Of a stretch of DNA of 64,000 nucleotides, positions 45,989 through 54,754 are shown piece after piece; within the stretch, counting starts at the first letter, position 1; every line of letters begins with the position of its first letter. The stretch is from Pleomorphomonas sp. JP5 (GTDB lineage Bacteria > Pseudomonadota > Alphaproteobacteria > Rhizobiales > Pleomorphomonadaceae). The notes beneath the pieces were generated by a model that searched no databases, had not been told where the DNA came from, and was given only the letters and a program-made list of their open reading frames with translations. The DNA lies in contig NZ_JAMDLI010000008.1 in assembly GCF_023721815.1 (NCBI RefSeq), positions 248,001 through 312,000 on the forward strand, in the 5' to 3' direction. The position numbers and the translations under genes are program-made.

Positions 45989-47026
45989 TCAACGGCGGAG
46001 GGCGGCGGCGAGGACCGAGATCATCGCGTGAACCACAGCCGGGTCGGCGCGGCGGCCAGTGTGGTTGAGGCGGATGAGGCGTTCAGCGCCGGGCCCGACG
46101 CCGAAGGAGAAGTCGGGATCGGCGGCCCGCAGGGTTTCGAGGAGGTGAAGGGCGTCGATCCCCTCGGGGACCGCGAAGGCGGTGACGAGGTTGGAGGCAT
46201 CCTCGGCGCGCGCCCATGGGGCAAGGCCGAGCGCTTCCAGGCCGTCCCGCGCGGCGGCGGCGGCCTCGCCATGCCGGTCGATGAGGCGCTCCATTCCCTC
46301 CGCCTCGACGCGATCGAGGGCGGCGGCGAGCGCCCAGAGCTCCAGCGGCGACGGCGTACCCGGCAGTGCGCCACGACCGATATCCAGCCACAGGCGCTTC
46401 TGGTCGACGAGCGATAGCGTAGAGGTCTGCGGCGCGTCCGGACGATCGATCTCGGCCCAGGCGCGCTTGCTGACGGCGACGGCGGAAAAGCCGGCCGGCC
46501 CGGCCAGCGCCTTCTGCGGCCCGACCACGACGACATCGGCACGCAAGGCATCGGCGGAGAAATCGTGGCCGCCCAGCGAGGCCACCGCATCGACGATGGT
46601 GAGGACGCCGCGCTCGCGCGCAAGGAGCTGGATGGCCTCCAGTGGGTTGCGGATGCCGCTGGCCGACTCCGCGTGGACCACCGCCAACAGGTTCGCGTCG
46701 GGATGGGCGTCGAGCGCCGCCTCGACCGCCCGCGCGCTGACCGGCCGCGCCGCCTCGGCGCGAATCTCCACCACGCTGGCACCGGCCCGGCGCAGCCAGC
46801 GCCCGAACCAGGCGCCATAGGGGCTGGTGACGATGTTGACGGCCTTGACGCCGGGGCGACCGAGGCTCGCGGCCACCGCCTCCAGCGCCACCACCGCCTC
46901 GGCTTGAACCAGAAGCACGTCGCCGGAGGCGCCAATCAGGCGCGCCAGACGGTCGGCGAGGCCGGCCACTCGCTCGGCGGGAAACGGCGGCGTATCGAGG
47001 AGAAGCTTGGGGTCGAAGTCGTTCAT
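45989..47026 (-). CDS. Class V (PLP-dependent) aminotransferase
   Basis: 345 aa from ATG 47026; longer readings overlap the ABC gene and are shadows. DANLLAVVHAESASGIRNPL, VLTIVDAVASLGGHDFSADA (Asp146 for the PLP ring) and VVVGPQKALAGPAGF with the Schiff-base Lys172 match the alanine-glyoxylate/serine-pyruvate group. Final domain: ERLIRLNHTGRRADP. Last gene of the ABC transporter operon (ATGA overlap), so it probably processes the imported amino compound; substrate unknown. Confidence 0.87.
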   Translation of the reverse strand: MNDFDPKLLLDTPPFPAERVAGLADRLARLIGASGDVLLVQAEAVVALEAVAASLGRPGVKAVNIVTSPYGAWFGRWLRRAGASVVEIRAEAARPVSARAVEAALDAHPDANLLAVVHAESASGIRNPLEAIQLLARERGVLTIVDAVASLGGHDFSADALRADVVVVGPQKALAGPAGFSAVAVSKRAWAEIDRPDAPQTSTLSLVDQKRLWLDIGRGALPGTPSPLELWALAAALDRVEAEGMERLIDRHGEAAAAARDGLEALGLAPWARAEDASNLVTAFAVPEGIDALHLLETLRAADPDFSFGVGPGAERLIRLNHTGRRADPAVVHAMISVLAAALRR

Positions 47027-47808
47027 GCCTGAGGGTTTCCCTTGAGGGCCGGCACCGCGCCGATCAGTTCCCTGAGTGTGTCGGAGGCCGGCGCGGCGAT
47101 CACGGCCGCCGCCGGTCCCTCCTCGACAATGCGTCCGGCGGCCATCACCGCGATGCGGTGCGACACGGCGCGGATCACGGCAAGGTCGTGCGAAATGAAC
47201 AGGTAGGCGACGCCGGTCTCCCGCTGCACGTCGACAAGAAGTTCCAGAATGCGGCCACGCACCGACACGTCGAGCGCCGAGGCCGCTTCGTCGAGGACAA
47301 TCAGGCGCGGCTGCACGGCGATGGCGCGGGCGATGGCCACTCTCTGGCGCTGGCCGCCGGAGATGTCGCGGATCGACCGCTCTTCGAGGCCGGACGGCAG
47401 GCCGACCCGCTCGATCAGTTGCCCCACCTCGGCGCGGCGCTTTTCCCTGGGCACCACGGCGTGAATGCGCAGTGCGTCGGCAATGACCCCACCGACGGTG
47501 GCGCGGGGATTGAAGGCGGCCAACGGGTCCTGAAACACCATCTGCAGATGGCGGCGCGCCGCGCGCAGCCGACCACCGGAAAGCGCCAGCCAGTCGTCGC
47601 CCATGAAGGCGATGGAGCCGCTCTCCGGTGGCACGAGCCGGGTGAGAACGCGCGCCAGCGTCGACTTGCCGCAGCCGGAGCCGCCGACGAGCCCGAGCGT
47701 TTCCCCCGGCGCGATGGAGAGCGACACACCGTCGAGCGCGGCGACACGGCGGCGACCGCTGGTGAAAGCGCGACTGAGGTCGTGAGCGACGAGCAGCGGC
47801 GCCGTCAT
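47023..47808 (-). CDS. ABC transporter ATP-binding protein (DppF/OppF-type)
   Basis: 261 aa. Walker A GGSGCGKST, Q-loop MVFQDPLAAFNPR, signature ISGGQRQRVAIARA, Walker B LIVLDEAASALD, switch His in LFISHDLAVI. Second ATPase of a peptide/nickel-type importer. ATGA overlaps on both sides. Confidence 0.92.
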   Translation of the reverse strand: MTAPLLVAHDLSRAFTSGRRRVAALDGVSLSIAPGETLGLVGGSGCGKSTLARVLTRLVPPESGSIAFMGDDWLALSGGRLRAARRHLQMVFQDPLAAFNPRATVGGVIADALRIHAVVPREKRRAEVGQLIERVGLPSGLEERSIRDISGGQRQRVAIARAIAVQPRLIVLDEAASALDVSVRGRILELLVDVQRETGVAYLFISHDLAVIRAVSHRIAVMAAGRIVEEGPAAAVIAAPASDTLRELIGAVPALKGNPQA

Positions 47809-48587
47809 GGTGCGCCTCCCACCAGCGGCGGGGTGGCAAGATCGATATGGGCGGCGATCAGCGCGGCCGTCTCGGCAGCCTTGGGTGCGGCCACCACCTC
47901 GGCGGTCGGCCCGAGTTCGACCAGCCGGCCACCGGCCATCACGGCCAGCCGGTCGGCAATGCCTGAGGCCAGCGCCAGATCGTGGGTGACGAAGACCAGC
48001 GTCATGCCGTCGGCCCGGACCAGTTCGACCAAGAGATCGACGATGGCCGCCTGCACGACGACATCAAGCGCCGAAGTGACCTCGTCGGCGACCAGAAGGC
48101 GTGGTCGGGCGGCGATCGCCCCGGCGATCGCCACGCGTTGCCGCTGCCCGCCAGAGAGCTGATGGGGATAGGCGTGCGCCAGACGCTCCGGCTCGGGCAG
48201 GTGCACGCGGGAAAGCAGGCGCGCCGCCTCCGCCTCGGCCGCGGCGCGGCTAAGCCCGAGATGGCGGCGTGCGCCCTCGCCCACTTGTTCGCCGACGGTG
48301 AGTACCGGATTGAGGCTGGAACCGGGGTCCTGGAAGACATAGCCGATGTCGCGGCCGGCGCGCGGCGCGCCATCAAGCCCCGGCCAGCCGATGGCGCCCG
48401 ACAGCCTGGCCCGCTCGGGCAAGAGGCCGGCAAGCGCCCGCACCAGCGTCGACTTGCCCGAGCCGCTTTCGCCGATGATGGCAAGGATCTCGCCCGAGGC
48501 GATGTCGAGCGACACGCCGGAGAGCGAGGGCGGCGACGCGCGGTGGTAGGCGACGGTAAGGTCGGTGAGGCTGGCGAGCATGGTCAT
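47805..48587 (-). CDS. ABC transporter ATP-binding protein (DppD/OppD-type)
   Basis: 260 aa. Walker A GESGSGKST, Q-loop YVFQDPGSSLNPVLTVGEQV, signature LSGGQRQRVAIAGA, Walker B LLVADEVTSALD, His in FVTHDLALAS. It lacks the long C-terminal oligopeptide/ferric cluster extension of some OppD. Pairs with the next ATPase. Confidence 0.92.
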   Translation of the reverse strand: MTMLASLTDLTVAYHRASPPSLSGVSLDIASGEILAIIGESGSGKSTLVRALAGLLPERARLSGAIGWPGLDGAPRAGRDIGYVFQDPGSSLNPVLTVGEQVGEGARRHLGLSRAAAEAEAARLLSRVHLPEPERLAHAYPHQLSGGQRQRVAIAGAIAARPRLLVADEVTSALDVVVQAAIVDLLVELVRADGMTLVFVTHDLALASGIADRLAVMAGGRLVELGPTAEVVAAPKAAETAALIAAHIDLATPPLVGGAP

Positions 48588-49411
48588 CGCTGCCCTCCCC
48601 GCCCCAGCGCTTCGCCGGCCGCCTCGCTGACGAGGTAAACGGCGAGAACGGCAACGACGAGGCCGATGCCGGGGATCACCGACAGGAAAGGCGCGGCGCG
48701 CAGCACGTTGCGCCCTTCCGAAATCATCGACCCCCAGGTGACCACGTTGGGGTCGCCGAGGCCAAGGAAGGACAGCGCCGCTTCAGTGAGGATGGCGGCG
48801 GCGACGATGACGGCGGCCAGCGCCAGCACCGGCGGCAGTGCGTTGGGAAGGATCTCCTTGAAGGCGATTTCCAGCGGATGCATGCCGATGACGCGGGCGG
48901 CGGCGACGTAATCGCGCTCGCGGATCGACAGCACCTCGGCGCGGACGAGGCGGGCCGGCTGCGCCCAGGACGACAGGGCGATGGCGATGATGACGGTGGT
49001 AAGCGAGCCGCCGGCCACCGACACGAAGGCCAGCGCCAGCAGGAAGCCCGGCACGATCTGGAAGGCATCGACGACGCGCATCAACGCTTCGTCGACCAGC
49101 TTGCCGGCAAAGCCGGCAATGGTGCCCACCACCGATCCCACCAGGATCGAGGCGGCGGCCGCCGCAAGACCGACGATCAACGACGTGCGGGCGCCGTGAA
49201 AGAGGCCGGCCAGCACGTCGCGGCCGAGCCGGTCAGTGCCGAGCGGCAGCGCCGGGTCGGAAAAGGGCGGCAGCAGCGCCGGGCCGGCAATGCGCAGCGG
49301 ATCGCCGGGGAACAGCCATGGCGCCAGGAGCGCGGCGGCGGCGATGGCGGCCAGTAGCACGAGGCCGACGGCGCCGGTGGGGATGGACATCAGACGGCGC
49401 AGAAAGCTCAT
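48584..49411 (-). CDS. ABC transporter permease (DppC-type)
   Basis: 275 aa from ATG 49411 (MSFLRRLMSIPTGAVG); the longer frame upstream is a shadow of the next permease. Five to six membrane helices, LGTDRLGRDVLAGLFHGART of the DppC group, and the EAA-loop-like ARVIGMHPLEIAFKEILPNA facing the ATPases; also EAALSFLGLGDPNVVTWGSM. Confidence 0.9.
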   Translation of the reverse strand: MSFLRRLMSIPTGAVGLVLLAAIAAAALLAPWLFPGDPLRIAGPALLPPFSDPALPLGTDRLGRDVLAGLFHGARTSLIVGLAAAAASILVGSVVGTIAGFAGKLVDEALMRVVDAFQIVPGFLLALAFVSVAGGSLTTVIIAIALSSWAQPARLVRAEVLSIRERDYVAAARVIGMHPLEIAFKEILPNALPPVLALAAVIVAAAILTEAALSFLGLGDPNVVTWGSMISEGRNVLRAAPFLSVIPGIGLVVAVLAVYLVSEAAGEALGRGGQR

Positions 49412-50397
49412 GCCGCGCCCTCCGAGGCGCCGATGCGCGGATCGAGCACGGCATAGAGGAGGTCGACCACGAGGTTGACGAGGATCACCAGCACCGCCGA
49501 CGTCAGGATGATGCCGATCAGGAGCGGCGCGTCGCGCCCGGCCACCGCCTCCTGCGCAAGGCGTCCGAAGCCGGGGATGGCGAACACGCTCTCGATCACC
49601 ACCGATCCCCCAAGCATGCCGGCCGATTGCAGGCCGAGCACCGTGACGACCGGCAGCAGCGCCGCCCGCGCCACGTGCCGCCATACGATGCGGCGTCGGG
49701 TGAGCCCCTTGGCACGGGCCGCCAGCACGAAATCCTGCCGCCAGATCTCTGCCATGGCGGAGCGCATGACGCGCAGGAACAAAGCCAGATAGATGAAGCC
49801 CAGCGCGGCGACCGGCAGCGCCAGATGGCGGGCGATGTCGACGGCGCGGGCAAGGCCGTGCTTGCCGGAGGCGATGGTCTCGATGCCGGCGATGGGTAGC
49901 CACCTCAGCGACACCGAGAAGACCAGCACCAGCACGAGGCCGAGCCAGAAGCCCGGGATGGCATAGAGCGTCAGCGCGCCGATGGAGAGCACCCGGTCGC
50001 GGAAGGAGCCGGGCCGGCCGCCGGCAACGACGCCGAGCAGCGAGCCGAGCCCGAAGGACAGCGCGGTGGCCGAGCCCATCAGCAGCAGCGTCGTCGGCAG
50101 TCGCTCGGCGATGAGCGCCAAGACCGGCCGCTCGAAGGCGACGGACCAGCCGAGATCGAGCCGGCCGAGCGCCGTGATGTAGAGCAACAGGCGCGAAAGG
50201 AGCGACTGGTCGAGGCCATATTGGGCGCGCAGGCTGGCGGCGAGCGCCGCGTCGCCACCGCCCGATGACAGGAGATAGGCGTCGACCGCGTCGCCCGGCG
50301 CCGCCTCAAGCATCAGAAATGTGGCGACCACGACGATCAGCAACACCGGAATGGCGCTGATGGCCCGCCGCCTGACCAGGGTCAAGGCGCGACGCAC
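49408..50397 (-). CDS. ABC transporter permease (DppB-type)
   Basis: 329 aa. PVLLIVVVATFLMLEAAPGD at the N-terminus is typical of DppB; later RLPTTLLLMGSATALSFGLG, the EAA loop AARAKGLTRRRIVWRHVARA and VIESVFAIPGFGRLAQEAVA. First gene of the operon. No substrate-binding protein gene is adjacent; the region upstream is the divergent gap to the GNAT gene. Confidence 0.9.
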   Translation of the reverse strand: MRRALTLVRRRAISAIPVLLIVVVATFLMLEAAPGDAVDAYLLSSGGGDAALAASLRAQYGLDQSLLSRLLLYITALGRLDLGWSVAFERPVLALIAERLPTTLLLMGSATALSFGLGSLLGVVAGGRPGSFRDRVLSIGALTLYAIPGFWLGLVLVLVFSVSLRWLPIAGIETIASGKHGLARAVDIARHLALPVAALGFIYLALFLRVMRSAMAEIWRQDFVLAARAKGLTRRRIVWRHVARAALLPVVTVLGLQSAGMLGGSVVIESVFAIPGFGRLAQEAVAGRDAPLLIGIILTSAVLVILVNLVVDLLYAVLDPRIGASEGAA

Positions 50398-50585
50398 GTT
50401 TCAAGTCTCCCGGCTGCACGATCCGGCCCGGATATGCAGACATCCGGCATGACATCCTTGAAGAGCATCCGGCCGGCGGAAGGCAAGGTAAAATATTCTC
50501 CCAACAAGCCTCCGCCGCCCCTCGTCGTTGCGTCGCCTGGAGAAAACGGACACCGTCGGCGCCAAAGGATGGAGCACTGCCGCAG

Positions 50586-50999
50586 ATGACGGATGACTAC
50601 ACCGTGAGTGTCGAGAGACCCAGCATTGAAGACTATTGCCGCCTGCGCCGCGTGGCCGGCCTGACGCCGCGCAGCGAAACGGCGGCCGCCGCCGGTCTGC
50701 CCAACACCGTCACGGCGGCGCTCGTCCGGCATGGCGAGCGCGTGGTCGGCATGGGGCGTGTGATGGGCGACGGGCTCTGCTACCAGATCGTCGACATCGC
50801 CGTGGAGCCCGATCACCAGGGGCGCGGCCTCGGCAAGGCGATCATGTCGGCCCTGATGGAGGAACTGCGGCAAATCGCCCCGGCGGAAGCCTACGTCAGT
50901 CTGATCGCCGACGGCGACGCCAAACACCTCTACGCCCAATATGGCTTCGAGCCGACAGCGCCCGCGTCCATCGGCATGGCGCAATGGATCGGCCGATAG
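50586..50999 (+). CDS. GNAT-family N-acetyltransferase
   Basis: 137 aa. Acetyl-CoA site: IVDIAVEPDHQGRGLGKAIM with the Q-x-x-G-x-G/A loop, then LIADGDAKHLYAQYGFEPTA. Substrate unknown. Divergent from the ABC operon, about 190 bp between, and followed by tRNA-Thr. Confidence 0.88.
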   Translation: MTDDYTVSVERPSIEDYCRLRRVAGLTPRSETAAAAGLPNTVTAALVRHGERVVGMGRVMGDGLCYQIVDIAVEPDHQGRGLGKAIMSALMEELRQIAPAEAYVSLIADGDAKHLYAQYGFEPTAPASIGMAQWIGR

Positions 51000-51014
51000 A
51001 TTCGTGTGGAAAAG

Positions 51015-51089
51015 TGGTGCCGGCGGAGAGGATCGAACTCCCGACCTTCGGTTTACAAAACCGCTGCACTACCGCTGTGCTACGCCGGC
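51015..51089 (-). tRNA. tRNA-Thr (anticodon TGT)
   Basis: 75 nt with CCA. Acceptor GCCGGCG pairs with CGCCGGC; anticodon loop TTTTGTAAA; T-loop GAGTTCGATCC. Confidence 0.93.
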
Positions 51090-51145
51090 GCGGAGTTTCG
51101 AATAGCCGAACGCACGGTCAGGCGCAACCCTGACCGCACACGGCT

Positions 51146-51982
51146 TCAGCCGATAGCCTTGCGCACCATGTAGAGCGACAGCACGGCGGCGTTGGAGACG
51201 TTAAGGCTCTTGATCTCGCCGGGCATGTCGATGCGGGCGAGCACGTCGCAGAGTTCGCGGGTGCGCTGACGCAGCCCCTTGCCCTCGGCGCCGAGCACCA
51301 GACAGACCGGCGCGGCAAGGCGCACCTCGTCGAGCGGTTCCGGGGCTTCCGAATCGAGACCGACCACCGTGAAGCCGGCGGCCTTCATTTCTTCGAGCGT
51401 GTCGCCGAGATTGCGGACGGTGGTCACCGGCACGACGTCGAGGGCGCCGGAGGCCGATTTGGCCAGCACGCCGGATTCGGCGGCGCTGTGGCGCGTCGTG
51501 GTCAGCACGGCATCGACGGCGAAGGCGGTGGCCGAGCGCAGGATGGCGCCGACGTTATGCGGATCGGTGACCTGGTCGAGCGCCAGCACGACACGGGCGC
51601 CAGCCATTTCCAGCGTGGTCAGCGGCTTGAGCGGCTGGACCTCCAGCGCACAGCCCTGGTGCACGGCCTCGGAGCCCAGCAGCCGGTCGAGCACGTAGGG
51701 AGACGCCTCCTCGACCACGATCGGCAGCTTGCCCTCGGGAAAGCGCTCGGCAAGGCGGGCCTGCGCGTTGCGCGTTGCGAGCAGACGCAGGGCGGTTCGG
51801 CGCGGATTCCTCAGCGCGAACTCCACCGTATGCAGACCGTAGAGCCACAGCGCCTCGCCAGCCTCGCGCTCGCGCTTGGGACGGGGACGGAACTCGCGCG
51901 GGCCGGACTTGCCGTCGGGCCGCCCCTGCGGGCGGCCGGGCTTCCTGAAGGGACGCTTGGAAGAAGGTGTATCGTCGGACAT
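51146..51982 (-). CDS. rlmB: 23S rRNA (guanosine-2'-O)-methyltransferase, TrmH/SpoU family
   Basis: 278 aa from ATG 51982. A Pro/Arg/Lys-rich, low-complexity N-terminus precedes LYGLHTVEFALRNPRR, the RNA-binding domain and the SPOUT knot: VVLALDQVTDPHNVGAILRS, LVLGAEGKGLRQRTRELCD and RIDMPGEIKSLNVSNAAVLS. This is the RlmB group that methylates G2251. Lone gene between two tRNAs. Confidence 0.9.
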   Translation of the reverse strand: MSDDTPSSKRPFRKPGRPQGRPDGKSGPREFRPRPKREREAGEALWLYGLHTVEFALRNPRRTALRLLATRNAQARLAERFPEGKLPIVVEEASPYVLDRLLGSEAVHQGCALEVQPLKPLTTLEMAGARVVLALDQVTDPHNVGAILRSATAFAVDAVLTTTRHSAAESGVLAKSASGALDVVPVTTVRNLGDTLEEMKAAGFTVVGLDSEAPEPLDEVRLAAPVCLVLGAEGKGLRQRTRELCDVLARIDMPGEIKSLNVSNAAVLSLYMVRKAIG

Positions 51983-52193
51983 GCCGCGCTTATAGCCGTG
52001 GCGTCCGGCCGGCGCCAGAGGCGCGGCTTTTTCTTCGCCAGCCGTCCTCGACCCACCCGCGCGTTTCCGCCTTCCGTCTGGGGACAATCGCATTGTCGAC
52101 AAAACAATCGGGCCATGGGGTTGACAGCGCCCGGCATGGTCGCCATAAGAGCGCCCGTTCAGCCAACGCCTTCGGGCACCGGCGGAGCGGGAT

Positions 52194-52278
52194 GGGAGAA
52201 TGTCCCGAGCGGCAAAGGGGGCGGACTGTAAATCCGCTGGCTAGGCCTTCGTAGGTTCGAGTCCTACTTCTCCCACCA
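52194..52278 (+). tRNA. tRNA-Tyr (anticodon GTA)
   Basis: 85 nt with CCA. Long variable arm (CTGGCTAGGCCTTCG), anticodon loop ACTGTAAAT, acceptor GGGAGAA with TTCTCCC. Confidence 0.93.
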
Positions 52279-52525
52279 TCTCATTTTCCTTTGCATCGAT
52301 TTCCGAGTTTGTTTTTGCAAACGGGCGAGCGGTCGACCTTGGCCCTTCGCACGGCAGCTGGCATGCCTTGGCGCGGCAAACCTGTCCGGAGCCCGGCGGA
52401 CCTGGTGCCCGGTCGACGAATGGGGACACTTCCAGGCTGCAAATCGTTGATCTGAGCGCAGATTAAAGGTTGTGACTCACTCGGCAACGTGTAGTTTGTC
52501 GCCACTATCAGTACGAGTATGAGTC

Positions 52526-53164
52526 ATGCTCGATGTTTTCGACTGCGCGATCAGCGCATGGTCCGACGCCAAGCCAACCGACGCGAAATCCGCCCAGCTC
52601 GTCGTAGACAAACTCGGGCAGCCGGCAGACCAGTCGACGAACATCACTTTCCTGCAAGTGGCCGTGGACGATCCCTACGATTTCCGCTGCGAGGCTCGCC
52701 GTCACAACGTGGACATGCGCTCGGAGTGGACTCGACTGGGCGAGTATGCCGACAGCGATTACGTCCTGTCCTTCCTCGTGCCGTTCTACCTCGACGCCCG
52801 CGAAAGCTCGAGTCCGAGCACAGATACCGTTCAGGCCAAGATCCAGGACGTCTTCGCCATTTACGACCGGCTGCTACTGCCCTGTGGCGGCAACGGTCGC
52901 CGCGCCGAGTTCCTGCTGTCGTTCACCAGGACTCGGCTCGTCGTTCCGCTGGCACCCAGACTTCAGCCGGTTTCCGGCGAAGACTCGATCGTCTTGTCCC
53001 TCCTGGCCCAGGGTCATTCACGAACCGCCGTCGCCGCCCGTCTCAAGCTGTCGGTCCGAACGGTCGATGCCATTCTGGATCGACTGTGCAAGGCTTTTGG
53101 CGCATCGACCGAGGCCCAGCTTGTCGCCATGACCATCGCGCAGGAACTCGTCCGCGCGAGGTAG
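52526..53164 (+). CDS. LuxR-type HTH transcription regulator
   Basis: 212 aa. The C-terminal 60 residues are a LuxR/GerE HTH: DSIVLSLLAQGHSRTAVAAR, LKLSVRTVDAILDRLCKAFG, ASTEAQLVAM. The N-terminus is unfamiliar, with several acids and aromatics (TFLQVAVDDPYDFRCEARRH) and might be a PAS-like sensor. The 247 bp before it, after tRNA-Tyr, hold no gene. Confidence 0.78.
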   Translation: MLDVFDCAISAWSDAKPTDAKSAQLVVDKLGQPADQSTNITFLQVAVDDPYDFRCEARRHNVDMRSEWTRLGEYADSDYVLSFLVPFYLDARESSSPSTDTVQAKIQDVFAIYDRLLLPCGGNGRRAEFLLSFTRTRLVVPLAPRLQPVSGEDSIVLSLLAQGHSRTAVAARLKLSVRTVDAILDRLCKAFGASTEAQLVAMTIAQELVRAR

Positions 53165-53210
53165 GCCACCTCTTGCCGGCTCTGTTCCAGTCGATCATCC
53201 CGGCAACCGA

Positions 53211-53927
53211 CTACGCCCCCAATCCCACAATCACCGACTCCAGCTCCGGTCGGGTAGAAAGAGCGGCGGCGGCTTCCCAGACGGCGGAGAGGCGGTCTGG
53301 TGGAGTTTGGCGGAGGTCGGCGACGATGCGGGCCGGGCGGCCGGCCAGGACGACGATGCGGTCGGCGAGGCTGACGGCTTCGGTGAGGTCGTGGGTGACG
53401 AAAAGGACCGCCACGCCGGTTTCGCTGGCAAGGCGACGCACCTCGACCTGAAGGTTGCGCCTCAGGCCAAGGTCGAGCGAAGCGAAAGGTTCGTCCATCA
53501 GCACCAGATCGGCCCCGGTGGCGAAGGCTCGGGCGATGGCGACGCGGGCGCGCATGCCGCCCGACAGCTGTCTCGGTCGCTTGCCCATGTCGCCCTCGCC
53601 GAAGCCGAGACGCCGGAGCCAGGCGGCGGCGATCTCGGCCCGCCGGGGGGATTCCTCGCCTTCCAGCACCAGGGCGACGTTACCGAGGGCGGTCGCCCAG
53701 GGCATCAGGCGCGGCTCCTGGAACACCATGGCCGTGCTGGCAAAGCCGTTATTCACCCTGCCCGACCAGGGCTGGGTGAGCCCGGCTGAAAGGCGCAGCA
53801 CCGACGTCTTTCCAACGCCGGAGGCGCCGAGCATGACAACCAGCTGACCGGGTGGAATGGTGAGGTCGAGCTCTTCGAGAACCGATTGATGCCCGGCCTG
53901 CCAGGTGGCTTTCTCAAACCGTAGCAT
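53211..53927 (-). CDS. ABC transporter ATP-binding protein (SsuB/TauB-type)
   Basis: 238 aa. Walker A LGASGVGKTS, Q-loop MVFQEPRLMPW, signature LSGGMRARVAIARA, Walker B LVLMDEPFASLD, His in FVTHDLTEAV. Typical nitrate/sulfonate/taurine import ATPase; last gene of the ABC operon. Confidence 0.9.
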   Translation of the reverse strand: MLRFEKATWQAGHQSVLEELDLTIPPGQLVVMLGASGVGKTSVLRLSAGLTQPWSGRVNNGFASTAMVFQEPRLMPWATALGNVALVLEGEESPRRAEIAAAWLRRLGFGEGDMGKRPRQLSGGMRARVAIARAFATGADLVLMDEPFASLDLGLRRNLQVEVRRLASETGVAVLFVTHDLTEAVSLADRIVVLAGRPARIVADLRQTPPDRLSAVWEAAAALSTRPELESVIVGLGA

Positions 53928-54754
53928 CAGCCTCGTTCCTTGGCGTAGCCGATGCCGACGCAGGTTGGTCCGGTGGCGCGGGCGGTGGTGTCCGCTGCCC
54001 GGTTGCCGCGAATCCAGCGCCGGAGCGGGCCGAGCAGCAGGCCGTCGGTCACCAGCAGGAAGACGACGACGAGCCAGATCCAGGCCATCGCCTCGGCGAG
54101 GTCGAGATGGGCGCGGGCGGTGGCGAAGGCGCCGCCGACGCCGCTACCGTCGCCCAGCACCTCGGCCGTCAGCGCCACTTTCCAGGCGAGGGCGAAGGTG
54201 GTGGAAAGGGCTGGCGCCACGTGGACCGCCAGCTCCGGCAACAGCAGGCGGAAGAAACGGGTGCGGCGCGACAGCCTGAAGACGTCGGCCATCTCGACGA
54301 GCCCCCGGTCGCGCGCCTCCACGCCTTGCAATGTCGAGGCGAACAGGATCGGCGCGGTCGTCACCGTCACGGTGAACAGCGGACTGAACAGGCCCGGGCC
54401 GAACCACAGCAGCGCCAGCACAACCCAGGCGACCGGTGGAATGCCCAGAACCGTGACGGCCATCGGACGCAGCGTGGCGCCGACCGACGGTCGCAGACCG
54501 CCCGCCAGTCCGAGACCGAAGCCGATCGCCGTGCCCAGGGCGGCACCGCCCACGGCGTGCAGCAGCGTGGTTCCGAGCTCCCGACCGACGCTGCCAGAGG
54601 CGAGCAGGGCGAGGAAGGCCCCGGCCGTATCGCCCAGCGACGGCAGCACGAACGGGCCGGAGACCCGGTTGACCACGCTCCAGCCGACGGCCAGCAGCAG
54701 CAGGCCGAGGCCGCCGAACAGTCCATCGCCGGCCTGGAAGCTTCGGATGCTCAT
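53927..54754 (-). CDS. ABC transporter permease (SsuC/TauC-type)
   Basis: 275 aa, several membrane helices, EAA loop in EMADVFRLSRRTRFFRLLLP and VTVLGIPPVAWVVLALLWFG. Overlaps the binding-protein gene (ATGA) and abuts the ATPase gene. Confidence 0.88.
   Translation of the reverse strand: MSIRSFQAGDGLFGGLGLLLLAVGWSVVNRVSGPFVLPSLGDTAGAFLALLASGSVGRELGTTLLHAVGGAALGTAIGFGLGLAGGLRPSVGATLRPMAVTVLGIPPVAWVVLALLWFGPGLFSPLFTVTVTTAPILFASTLQGVEARDRGLVEMADVFRLSRRTRFFRLLLPELAVHVAPALSTTFALAWKVALTAEVLGDGSGVGGAFATARAHLDLAEAMAWIWLVVVFLLVTDGLLLGPLRRWIRGNRAADTTARATGPTCVGIGYAKERG

Noticed and set aside
45989-47839. 616-aa minus-strand frame joining an Arg/His-rich region to the aminotransferase
   Set aside because: The N-terminal half is an out-of-frame reading of the ABC ATPase gene; the enzyme starts at 47026 by ATGA overlap.
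48584-49903. 439-aa minus-strand frame with a long Arg-rich N-terminus
   Set aside because: Only the part from 49411 down (MSFLRR) is a permease; the rest is a shadow of the upstream permease gene.
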